Positions 8,653-17,167 of a DNA stretch of 64,000 nucleotides are shown one piece after another. A program made the translations under genes and the position numbers. This DNA comes from G963702155 sp963702155 (GTDB taxonomy: Bacteria > Pseudomonadota > Alphaproteobacteria > Micavibrionales > Micavibrionaceae): contig OY969717.1 of the NCBI GenBank assembly GCA_963702155.1, positions 806,001-870,000 of the forward strand. The letters run 5' to 3'. Each line of letters opens with the position of its first letter. Positions within the stretch are counted from its first letter, which is position 1. The notes under the pieces were generated by a model. That model saw only the letters and a program-made list of their open reading frames with translations, was not told the DNA's origin and did no database searches.

Positions 8653-10033
8653 TTAAAATTTATCTGCAATAATTTTGGCAACATCAAAATTATATTCATT
8701 GGAAACAAAAAATCCTTCAGGACCGGTAATTGTGAAATGTGTTAGGCGCGGTCCGTTAATATTACCTTTCTTTATACTCGCATTTTTGACGGCAGAACAA
8801 ACATTAGTATTGCGGTAAATCTTCCCCCCATCCAAATACTGGAATCTATGAAATTGCATACTCTGCAGGCCATACGCGCTACGCACAAAAAAGTTTTGAT
8901 CATCAAACTCCTCTACCGAAATCGCCGCATCCGCATCTGCCATCAGCAAGGTATAAATCGACTCCTCCATAGAACTCTTTAGTCAAAAATGGCGCCTGTA
9001 CGTAATTAACAACTGTAATGCCCTTATAATGCGGATCAAAAGGCTCTATAATGTCCTGCAATAAGGACGCAAGCGATGCGGTGCGGTAAGTTGATTCAAA
9101 CGACCGCTCATGCATCTCAATACGCTCATCATCATATTTATCAAGCGTTTCGCGCACCTCATCCGTATCGGATGTGACAATAATTTTATCAAAAATATCA
9201 CTCGAGGTAATCCGATCTAAACTATGCTCGATCAAAGTCCGCTCACCCAATATCTTTAACCAGAAGTTTTCCTCGATATCAAAATACTTTCGCACCGGTA
9301 TAACCGCAGTAATCGGCGTATGCTCGGCCAGCTTTTCAAACGTAATATCTTTTTTAATTTGACGGCGTGCATTTTTGATTATCGGGCTCTCCCCTGTTGC
9401 ACCAGTCAAATTATGATAATGCCTGCGATAATAAAACAGCGGTAAATTCACATTCCCGCATTTATATTTTTCGCGAATACGTGTCCATAAATCAAATCCG
9501 TCTTGCGCCCCCAAATCTTCACGATATCCGCCAAGCTCTCGTAAAACTTCGGTTTTAGCCAAAATACAAGCACCATTAGGCGGCAAATCTAGAATATGAT
9601 CTTCCACGTATAACTTTCGCCTGCGCTCATGCGAAAAGATATTACCGATTTGATCCATCAAATAATAATCCGGAAACACCATGATTGTGTTTTCGTGATT
9701 ATCCAAATATGTTTTAAGAACAAGTAAAATGTTTTCATCAAAAACATCGTCCCCATCTAGACGAATAATATATTTTCCTCGCGCCTCTTTGATTGCTAGA
9801 TTACAAACCGCCGGCAATCTTATACCTTCTGTTCTATAGGTACGCACATTCGGCACACCATCATAAAGAGCGACAACATCCGGCGTATTATCAGTTGACC
9901 CGTCATCAATAATAAGCAGTTCCCAATTTTTATAGGTTTGCTTAAAAACACTATCAACCGCCTCTTTAAGAAAATATCCATAATTATGGCAGGGGACATA
10001 AACGGTAATTTCAGGTGTGCTACGCTCAATCAT
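8653..10033 (-). CDS. GT2 glycosyltransferase fused to a cytidylyltransferase-like domain, frameshifted
   Basis: Two overlapping frames join into one protein of about 460 residues if one extra base near 8971 is removed. Residues 1-240 are a GT-A family 2 transferase: YVPCHNYGYFLKEAVDS, LLIIDDGSTDN, then the metal-binding RLDGDD, and a later GAQDGFDLW acceptor motif. From about residue 245 (ITAVIPVRKYF) a second Rossmann-like nucleotidyltransferase domain resembles CMP-sugar synthetases, with IIVTSDTDEV and the ending YNFDVAKII. The basic loop normally following the VIPARGGS-type motif is not conserved, so its activity is doubtful. I place the start at the ATG at 10031-10033; an in-frame TTG lies three codons upstream. 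No clear ribosome site is seen. Confidence 0.75.
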
Positions 10034-10219
10034 AATAAACAAAATATAATGGTTTAAACTTTATTCCTACGCCACCACACCCGCATGCGCAATGACTTTT
10101 GATAAAAAGCAAAAGGAAAGCCGTTGATTATTGAATTATAAAAAAAGGTTCGATATTCCCCGCAGTAATCAATCTGCAAATCATCTCACCGCCGATAGTT
10201 ATGGCTTTGATTTTTAATA

Positions 10220-10960
10220 TCACCCGTCGCCCGGTTTTTTCTGGCGCACATTCTTATTAATCGCTTTCCATTCAGGGTATTTCTTAAAAAGATCTAAAAT
10301 ATCATCTACTGAAAAATTATGTTTTATCGGATAGAGTACTTCAAAAACACGGCGACATAATTCATAATCTGCTGGCTCATCAACCGTTAAACGAACATCA
10401 TCTGCATAATATTTTTTATCAACGGCACATTCACCAACTTTGAAATTATCTGGATTGATTTGAATATAATACCCTCCATGTATGCGCACCATCGGATCAT
10501 CACACGCCTTACCCGCGCGGAGTAAAGCTTCCCGTGTAAAACATCGCACATTCATACCAATAATCGTATTCTGCGTTAAAGAATTAGACGCAAGGTCAAG
10601 CTGCCCATCAGTAAGACACTCAACCGTTTCGTCAATGAAATAGGAATCTATCAGGGGGTTATCGCCTGTAAGCTGAACAATAATATCCGGATTTTCTTCC
10701 GCCGTACCTTTGATAATACGGTCGGTAATATCATCTTCCGACCCCCTGAAAATTGGGCAACCAATCCGGCGGCATAAATCCTCAATCACTTGGTTCATTG
10801 GGTCATCGGTACTCAAAACTTTAACAGCGTCAACAAGTTCACTTTGCAAAACACGCTCGATTTTTCTTTCCAACATAGATAGGCCACCAAAAGGTAACAT
10901 CACCTTACCAGGTAATCGTGTAGAGCCCATACGCGCTTCAATTGTTGCTAGTACTTTCAT
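10220..10960 (-). CDS. SpsF-like cytidylyltransferase family protein
   Basis: This 246-residue single-domain protein starts MKVLATIEARMGSTRLPGK, the signature of the SpsF/CMP-sugar synthetase family, with the Arg/Lys pair that binds the nucleotide triphosphate. Later motifs are VLSTDDPMN, IFRGSEDDITDRI and QLTGDNPLID, the last holding the metal-binding aspartate, and the C-terminal LTVDEPADYEL. The family activates an acidic or other sugar as a CMP derivative for surface glycan assembly; the exact sugar cannot be deduced. It sits in the same orientation as the rest of the locus, separated by 186 bases from the fused GT2 gene downstream and 231 from the dehydrogenase upstream. Confidence 0.85.
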   Translation of the reverse strand: MKVLATIEARMGSTRLPGKVMLPFGGLSMLERKIERVLQSELVDAVKVLSTDDPMNQVIEDLCRRIGCPIFRGSEDDITDRIIKGTAEENPDIIVQLTGDNPLIDSYFIDETVECLTDGQLDLASNSLTQNTIIGMNVRCFTREALLRAGKACDDPMVRIHGGYYIQINPDNFKVGECAVDKKYYADDVRLTVDEPADYELCRRVFEVLYPIKHNFSVDDILDLFKKYPEWKAINKNVRQKKPGDG

Positions 10961-11191
10961 ATTTATTACCTTAAGCCTCTTTTAAGTGTGCCTTCACAAG
11001 CGCATGGTATTTAAAATAGTATAAGTAAGAAAATATAAATCTAAAGTTTTTTTAGTAGCTTTCTCATCATTATTAATAAGCCATTCTCCGCGATACTCGA
11101 CATCTCAAATTTCAAAACTTTATAAGAGGATCTATGAGATCTGAAGTAGCTAAAAAATCAAAGTCTCCTTTTTCGCGTAGTAGAAATAAGG

Positions 11192-12484
11192 TTAAAGCGT
11201 TAGATACATGGCGTGATCCGAAAAATTATTATTTTTCCAAACCGCCTTCATATCAAAAATTAAACCATTTTTTCTAACAAGCCCTTCAATCACATTGACC
11301 CTCATTTCCTTATAGATATCATGCCCAACCAATAAAATTGCCGCATCGTAATCATCGCTTTTTGATAAAGTAGGTAACAAATCAATGTTGTAATGCGCTT
11401 TCACATCATCTTTAAGCGCATAAGGATCATGCACATCAATCTCATGTCCTTGATTTTGAAGATACGAAATCACATCAATTGCTTTGGTGTTACGGATATC
11501 GTTAATGTTTTCTTTAAACGTAAACCCGAGCACCAAAATACGTGCGCCTTCGTTTTTATGTGCACTTTTTAAAACGTCTGAAACGCGCGCACCCACATAC
11601 GCGCCCATATCATCATTAATTTTACGACCTGATAATATGACTTCCGGCTCATGCCCGATTTTCTTTGCACATTGCGCCAGATAATAAGGGTCAACACTGA
11701 TACAATGCCCACCGACAAGACCGGGCGTGAACGGTAAAAAATTCCATTTGGTTTTGGCCGCCTCCAAGACATCATATGCAGACAAACCCATTTTGTTAAG
11801 AATCATTGTAACCTCGTTTACAAAAGCCACATTAATATCGCGTTGCGCATTCTCAATCGCTTTGGAGGCTTCGGCCGTCTTAATATCTTTGGCTCTGAAA
11901 ACATTATCGCCTGTAACAAGCGCATATATGCAGCATAAAATATCCGCAACTTCCGGCGTTTGTCCGGCAACAACTTTGGTTATGTTTTCAACCGTATGCA
12001 CTTTGTCACCCGGGTTAATACGCTCTGGCGAATACCCAAGGAAAAAATCCTCTCCGCATATTAAAGCGCTATGTTCTGTCAGCAAAGCACCACAATGATC
12101 TTCGGTAATACCGGGATATACTGTGCTTTCGTAAACAACAATATCCTCTTTTTTAAGATAGCTCGCGATCAATCTGCTCGCAGCGTCTAGCGGCCCTAAA
12201 TCCGGATTATTGTTGTCATCCACCGGTGTTGGAACAGTCACAATATAAATATTGCTATCCGCTATATCATCTGCATTAAATGTAAATGCACATGATGTTG
12301 TACGCAAAACAGCCTGCTTGATCTCACGATTTAAATCCCAACCTGTACGCAACTCCTCCACGCGGTCTGCGTTAATATCGTATCCGACCACATCAAAAGA
12401 ATGCGCAAGCTTAACAGCCAAAGGCATCCCGACATACCCCAAACCAATAACAGAAATTTTATACTTTGAAGGATCAAATACCAT
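11192..12484 (-). CDS. tviB: UDP-sugar 6-dehydrogenase, TviB/WbpO type
   Basis: This 430-residue NAD-dependent dehydrogenase oxidises a UDP-hexose to the uronate in two steps. The N-terminal Rossmann motif is SVIGLGYVGMPLA near residue 10. The middle has the catalytic-domain signature KTAEASKAIENAQRD and VGGHCISVDPYYL, which contains the catalytic cysteine. The C-terminal domain has LGFTFKENINDIRNTK. This pattern, particularly GWDLNREI, matches the Vi-antigen/WbpO branch that acts on UDP-GlcNAc or UDP-GalNAc rather than UDP-glucose. It would supply an amino-uronic acid to the glycan, and that carboxylate could be the target of the amidotransferases in the locus (inference). The next gene upstream is an epimerase acting on uronates. 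Confidence 0.9.
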   Translation of the reverse strand: MVFDPSKYKISVIGLGYVGMPLAVKLAHSFDVVGYDINADRVEELRTGWDLNREIKQAVLRTTSCAFTFNADDIADSNIYIVTVPTPVDDNNNPDLGPLDAASRLIASYLKKEDIVVYESTVYPGITEDHCGALLTEHSALICGEDFFLGYSPERINPGDKVHTVENITKVVAGQTPEVADILCCIYALVTGDNVFRAKDIKTAEASKAIENAQRDINVAFVNEVTMILNKMGLSAYDVLEAAKTKWNFLPFTPGLVGGHCISVDPYYLAQCAKKIGHEPEVILSGRKINDDMGAYVGARVSDVLKSAHKNEGARILVLGFTFKENINDIRNTKAIDVISYLQNQGHEIDVHDPYALKDDVKAHYNIDLLPTLSKSDDYDAAILLVGHDIYKEMRVNVIEGLVRKNGLIFDMKAVWKNNNFSDHAMYLTL

Positions 12485-12525
12485 ATTTAAAACTCATAAA
12501 ACTTACACAAACCAGAAAAAGGGAA

Positions 12526-13518
12526 CTACCCCTTAATGTTATAATAATCTTTGTACCATGCAATAAATCGGGGAATACCCTCATGAATTGTGGTCTTAGC
12601 CTTAAATCCAGTTAACGCGCTCGTCTCCTCGACATCAGCGTATGTTTCTGGTACATCGCCTGGCTGCATCGGCAAAAAGTCAATCTCCGCTTTCTTTCCA
12701 AGCTCTTGCTCAATAAGACCAATAAAATCCATAAGGTTTTCGCTACGGCTATTTCCTATATTCAAAACTCGGCACGGTGCATCGCCCCCATCATCTTCCG
12801 GCGGATTGGCAAGCGCACCTAAAATACCATCAACAATATCATCAACATATGTGAAATCGCGCTTCATTTGCCCATCGTTAAAAACGGGGATAGGTTTACC
12901 TTCTAAAATATTTTTCGTAAAAATAAACAGCGCCATATCCGGCCGCCCCCAAGGGCCATAAACAGTAAAAAAACGCAAACCCGTCTGCGGCATCCTAAAA
13001 AGGTGACTATAAGTATGGCTCATCAATTCATCTGCACGCTTAGTCGCCGCGTATAAAGATATCGGCTTTTCCACCGGATCTTGTACCGAATATGGTAATT
13101 TCTGGTTACCCCCATAAACCGAAGATGAACTGGCATAAACCAGATGCTCAAAATTCTCCGTATGTCGGCACATCTCCATAATGGTGAGATGCCCCATGCA
13201 ATTGCTCGTAATATAACTATACGGATTTTCTAACGAATATCGTACGCCCGCCTGCGCTGCTAAATGAATGACCTTGGTAAAAGGCCCCTGCTCTGCCCAT
13301 ATAAATTCAAGTGTTTCTTTATTGGAAATTTCGGCCTTTAGGAAAGTGAAATTTGTAAAATTACCAAGTTGTTCAAGACGTGATTTTTTAAGATTTACAT
13401 CATAATAATCATTCAAATTATCAATACCTACAACGCTTTGCCCCGATTGCAGTAACCTTAAACTCGTATGAAAACCGATAAAGCCGGCAACGCCCGTGAC
13501 CAAAATTGGATTTGACAT
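12526..13518 (-). CDS. UDP-glucuronate 4-epimerase (NAD-dependent SDR)
   Basis: This 330-residue extended short-chain dehydrogenase has the N-terminal TGVAGFIGFH dinucleotide motif, followed by GIDNLNDYYDVNLKKSRL. That second motif is typical of the CapI/LspL UDP-glucuronate epimerases. The catalytic Ser is in YASSSSVYGG and the Tyr-Lys pair in YAATKRADE. RFFTVYGPWGRPDMA is another family hallmark. It should interconvert UDP-GlcA and UDP-GalA (or the N-acetylated forms made by the neighbouring dehydrogenase). It heads the minus-strand run of the locus, and the 124 bases upstream separate it from a divergent GT4 gene, so promoters for both are expected there. Confidence 0.88.
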   Translation of the reverse strand: MSNPILVTGVAGFIGFHTSLRLLQSGQSVVGIDNLNDYYDVNLKKSRLEQLGNFTNFTFLKAEISNKETLEFIWAEQGPFTKVIHLAAQAGVRYSLENPYSYITSNCMGHLTIMEMCRHTENFEHLVYASSSSVYGGNQKLPYSVQDPVEKPISLYAATKRADELMSHTYSHLFRMPQTGLRFFTVYGPWGRPDMALFIFTKNILEGKPIPVFNDGQMKRDFTYVDDIVDGILGALANPPEDDGGDAPCRVLNIGNSRSENLMDFIGLIEQELGKKAEIDFLPMQPGDVPETYADVEETSALTGFKAKTTIHEGIPRFIAWYKDYYNIKG

Positions 13519-13642
13519 ATATTTTCTTTATTATATAACATTTAGATATAAGCAAGAATTTATAGTTGATTAGGCACCAAAAATCTAGTCTTCTGAAACT
13601 GCAAATATAAGATACACACCGATTTGACGTAAACCTTAATAT

Positions 13643-14746
13643 ATGAACGCGCCGCAAAACATCAAAAAAAAAATACTCTTTATACTGCCTGCACTAACCG
13701 CCGGCGGAGCAGAGCGTGTACTTATTACACTGATGAACAATTTGGATAGATCGGCCTTCATCCCTTCACTTCTATCAATCAGCAATGAAGGTGCGCTTCA
13801 TGATATGATCGATAAAAATATCTCATATCACACATTTGATATAAAGCGCGTTTTAAAAAGCATTCCGAAACTCTACTGTTTTATAAAAAATGAAAAACCG
13901 GATATCATTCTCTCAACTATGGCACATATGAATTTTTGCTTATTAGTTCTAAAACCTTTTTTTCCGCATACAAAATTTATCGTTAGGGAAGCGATAATGC
14001 CAAGCTACCTATTAAATGTAAATAAAAACCGTACATTTATTTTAAAAGCAGCTTACAAAAGCTTATACCCGATGGCTAATAAAGTAATATCACCTGCAAA
14101 AACTATTATTGATGAATTTGATACGCTATTAAAAATGGATACCAATAATCATCACGTTCTTCTAAATCCTGTAAATTTAGATAAAGTTAGAGCAGACGCA
14201 AAGCACGCTGAGTTTAATATAGAAGAACAAAAAACAATCCGCTTTGTCTCTTCCGGTCGCTTGAATTATCAAAAAGGCTTTGATCGCTTGATCGTAGCTT
14301 TAAAAGATTTTAAGCCAGAATATAAATGGAGACTGCATATTTGGGGCGAAGGTCAGGAAAAAGAAAACCTTACCAATCTTATCAAAAAATATAATTTAGA
14401 GCAGCATATATTTTTGCGCGGTTTTACAAAAAATCCTTGGCCAGAATATGCAAAAGCAGATTGTTTTTTAATGCCATCCCGATCCGAAGGCCTTCCAAAT
14501 GTGATACTTGAATCGCTTGCATGTGGCACACCCGCTATCGCAACAAAAGAATCCGGCGGCATTAAAGAAATTCAGGAGCGCGCCGGAGAAAAAAATGTAA
14601 TAATCGTATCCCAAATGGATGAATTTATTTCAAAAATGAACGCCATCTCCCCCAAACAAAAAAGACAATATGAGGAATCTTTGTTACCGGATGATTTTAC
14701 GCTATATAAAGTGATGAAGGATTTTACAAACCTGATATTAAAATAA
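13643..14746 (+). CDS. GT4-family glycosyltransferase
   Basis: This 367-residue GT-B enzyme starts KILFILPALTAGGAERVLI, the glycine-rich opening of GT4 enzymes related to PimA and WbpY types. The C-terminal half has RFVSSGRLNYQKGFDRLI and the E-x7-E stretch SEGLPNVILESLACGTP. It is the only glycosyltransferase of the locus on the plus strand, divergent from the epimerase. It is followed 27 bases later by the thioredoxin-reductase-like gene, so the two may share a transcript. Base composition is as AT-rich as its neighbours, with no sign of recent transfer. Confidence 0.88.
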   Translation: MNAPQNIKKKILFILPALTAGGAERVLITLMNNLDRSAFIPSLLSISNEGALHDMIDKNISYHTFDIKRVLKSIPKLYCFIKNEKPDIILSTMAHMNFCLLVLKPFFPHTKFIVREAIMPSYLLNVNKNRTFILKAAYKSLYPMANKVISPAKTIIDEFDTLLKMDTNNHHVLLNPVNLDKVRADAKHAEFNIEEQKTIRFVSSGRLNYQKGFDRLIVALKDFKPEYKWRLHIWGEGQEKENLTNLIKKYNLEQHIFLRGFTKNPWPEYAKADCFLMPSRSEGLPNVILESLACGTPAIATKESGGIKEIQERAGEKNVIIVSQMDEFISKMNAISPKQKRQYEESLLPDDFTLYKVMKDFTNLILK

Positions 14747-14773
14747 AATATGTATTAAAAAGCGAAAAAAGTT

Positions 14774-16498
14774 ATGCCTGAAAATATATCATCCAAAAAT
14801 TTAGACCCAAGTGATCCATACGCAAGAACGGCACAAACATTTCCTGAACTCTCTAACGAGCAAATCGAAAGAGCCAAATCATTCGGCATAACGCAAGATC
14901 TTCCGAAAGATACAATGGTATTTGAGCGCGGTGATCGCGGCGCGGACTTTTTTATAATCTTAAAAGGCTGTATTCAAATCTATGAACATCGCAGGGATGG
15001 TGAAAAAACAATCCATGTCCATCACGAAAAACAATTTACTGGTGAAATAGACTTGTTTAACGAACGCGAAATTCTCGTCGGCGGCCGTATGGGGCAAGAT
15101 GGTACTGTTATCAGAATTAAACGCCGCAACTTCAGAAGACTTATTACAGCCGAACCTGATATCGGTGAAATTGTCATGCGTGCCTTCATATTACGCCGTG
15201 TCGCACTTGTCACACATGGGCAAGCCGCCGTGACACTCCTAAGAAAAGATCAAAGCGCGGACACTGTTAGAATTGAGCGGTTTTTGCGCCGTAACGGTTA
15301 TCCTATCCAAATTCTTGATTGCAAAACCGAGGAATGTGATAGTGTTTTAAAGGAGTACGATATATGCGAAGACGACCTACCCGCCGTTTTAATTCATCTT
15401 GGCGAGCGCGTTATCTCTAATCCCACAAATTATGAACTGGCGAAATATCTTGGCTTAAAAGAACATCTGGAAATTGATAAAGTATACGATGTCGTAATCG
15501 TAGGAGGCGGGCCTGCTGGTTTATCTGCCGCGGTATATGCGGCATCCGAAGGATTAGATACCGTGCTATTGGAAAAAGAAGCACCGGGCGGCCAAGCGAG
15601 CACAAGTTCCAAAATCGAAAACTACCTAGGTTTTCCAACAGGCTTGTCTGGACAAGAACTTGCAGGACGCGCGCAAATACAAGCCATGAAATTTGGCGCG
15701 AAAATTATATTACCATATCAAGTGCACAGCATTAAAAATGATGTTTATCCGCACGAAATTGAGCTATGCAATAAGAATAGTTTGAAAACAAAATCCATTA
15801 TTATAGCCTCGGGCGCAAAATACAGAGCATTAGACATTGAAAACGGACATAAATTTGATAATGCGGGCGTATACTATGCCGCAACACCAATGGAAGGTGA
15901 TTTATGCCGTGATGAGGAAATAATTATAGTTGGCGGCGGAAATTCTGCCGGACAAGCCGCCGTATTCTTAAGCCGTCACGCCAAACACGTGCATATTCTA
16001 GTGCGAGGTAATACATTAGCAAACAGTATGTCTGAATACCTTGTAAGTCGCATCAACGCGTCCGAGAAAATGACTCTCCACACACGTACCGAAATCACAG
16101 CTCTGCACGGTGAAAATCATTTACAAAAAATAACATGGAAAAATAAGGGCGAAGAAACCACCCATAATATCAAACATGTCTTTCTTATGATTGGCGCGCA
16201 ACCAAACACTGAATGGCTACATGACTGCATACAGCTAGATAATAAAGGCTTTGTGCGCACAGGTATTGATATCACAGAAAAAGAAAAATGGCCCTTAAAT
16301 CGCTCGCCGATGATGCTGGAAACATCATGCCCCGGCATCTTTGCCGCCGGAGATGTACGCTGCGGCTCGGTAAAACGTGTCGCCTCTTCCGTTGGCGAAG
16401 GCGCGATGACTGTAAGCCTCGTACACAAATTCTTGCAAGAAAAAGAGCTTGAAAAACAAGAAGCGGAAAGGATAATTAAAAATAAAACAGCCGCATAA
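14774..16498 (+). CDS. Cyclic-nucleotide-binding domain fused to thioredoxin-reductase-like flavoprotein
   Basis: This 574-residue three-part protein begins with a cyclic-nucleotide-binding-type domain at about residues 25-145 (FERGDRGADFFIILKG, GEIDLF). A thioredoxin-fold linker domain follows at about 155-230. The rest is a two-dinucleotide-domain flavoprotein: VVIVGGGPAGLSAA for FAD, EKEAPGGQAS, IIVGGGNSAGQAA for NAD(P)H, and FAAGDV near the end. The usual redox CxxC of thioredoxin reductase, expected just before the second dinucleotide motif, is replaced by VYYAATPMEGDLC. Reduction of a disulfide partner by the classical route is therefore unlikely. Similar fusions are known, but the substrate is not clear to me. 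Location is cytoplasmic; there is no signal peptide or membrane segment. Confidence 0.85.
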   Translation: MPENISSKNLDPSDPYARTAQTFPELSNEQIERAKSFGITQDLPKDTMVFERGDRGADFFIILKGCIQIYEHRRDGEKTIHVHHEKQFTGEIDLFNEREILVGGRMGQDGTVIRIKRRNFRRLITAEPDIGEIVMRAFILRRVALVTHGQAAVTLLRKDQSADTVRIERFLRRNGYPIQILDCKTEECDSVLKEYDICEDDLPAVLIHLGERVISNPTNYELAKYLGLKEHLEIDKVYDVVIVGGGPAGLSAAVYAASEGLDTVLLEKEAPGGQASTSSKIENYLGFPTGLSGQELAGRAQIQAMKFGAKIILPYQVHSIKNDVYPHEIELCNKNSLKTKSIIIASGAKYRALDIENGHKFDNAGVYYAATPMEGDLCRDEEIIIVGGGNSAGQAAVFLSRHAKHVHILVRGNTLANSMSEYLVSRINASEKMTLHTRTEITALHGENHLQKITWKNKGEETTHNIKHVFLMIGAQPNTEWLHDCIQLDNKGFVRTGIDITEKEKWPLNRSPMMLETSCPGIFAAGDVRCGSVKRVASSVGEGAMTVSLVHKFLQEKELEKQEAERIIKNKTAA

Positions 16499-16588
16499 AT
16501 CTTGATTTGATTTTATCTGATAGATGATATAAAAATCATCTTCTCAAATTTATATTATATATGCTTTTTATAGAAAGTTTTTTAAATC

Positions 16589-17128
16589 ATGCGCCGTTTA
16601 TTTTATGGATACGCAATCTTATCTTTATCTCTATGTGCGTTATTGAGCACAAACACAGCCACTGCAAAAACCGGCGAAAAAAGAATTATCGTTGGATATG
16701 TTGAAAACGTACGTATTCAAGAGGCCGATCAAATTATTAAGGCAAAACTTGATACAGGCGCAAAAACAAGCTCAATCAACGCAAAAATTATAGAAACAAA
16801 AAAAGATGATGAAGATGAAAAAGAATATGTAGTTTTCTCAATCAAAACCAAAGAAAAAAACGATAAAACATTCAAAAAACCAATTATACGCTGGGTTAAG
16901 ATTAAAGGTAAAGAAGGCGAAGAATCTGCACGCCGCCCTATTGTTAAGATGAACTTTTGTATTGCTGGTCAATTGATAGAAGAAGAAGTAAATTTGGCAA
17001 AAAGAACCAACTTTATCTACGATTTGCTTATTGGACGAAACCTTCTTGAAAAGGGATTATTGGTGGTCGATGTCAGCAAAACATTCACGGCCAAACCAAA
17101 TTGCATTAAAATCGATAAAAAAGACTGA
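16589..17128 (+). CDS. Retropepsin-like aspartic protease of the RimK/ATP-grasp-associated family
   Basis: This 179-residue protein has a signal peptide at about residues 1-26 (cleavage after TATA). The mature part carries AKLDTGAKTSSINA; the DTGA at residues 55-58 is the catalytic aspartate motif of retropepsin-like proteases, often labelled putative ATP-dependent zinc protease. The later hydrophobic glycine motif is LLIGRNLLEKG. It starts a run with the 7TM inactive-transglutaminase gene (39 bases downstream) and the ATP-grasp ligase. That conserved trio was described in comparative genomics of peptide-ligase systems. It may trim or mature a peptide or protein modified by the ligase, in the periplasm (inference). 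Confidence 0.85.
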   Translation: MRRLFYGYAILSLSLCALLSTNTATAKTGEKRIIVGYVENVRIQEADQIIKAKLDTGAKTSSINAKIIETKKDDEDEKEYVVFSIKTKEKNDKTFKKPIIRWVKIKGKEGEESARRPIVKMNFCIAGQLIEEEVNLAKRTNFIYDLLIGRNLLEKGLLVVDVSKTFTAKPNCIKIDKKD

Positions 17129-17167
17129 TAAAAAATTTTATACAACAATAAAGAAAAAAGCCTAAAC

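Noticed and set aside
16515..16545. GATGAT/ATCATC hairpin after the flavoprotein gene
   Set aside because: The stem is weak and lacks a T-run, so a terminator is not supported.
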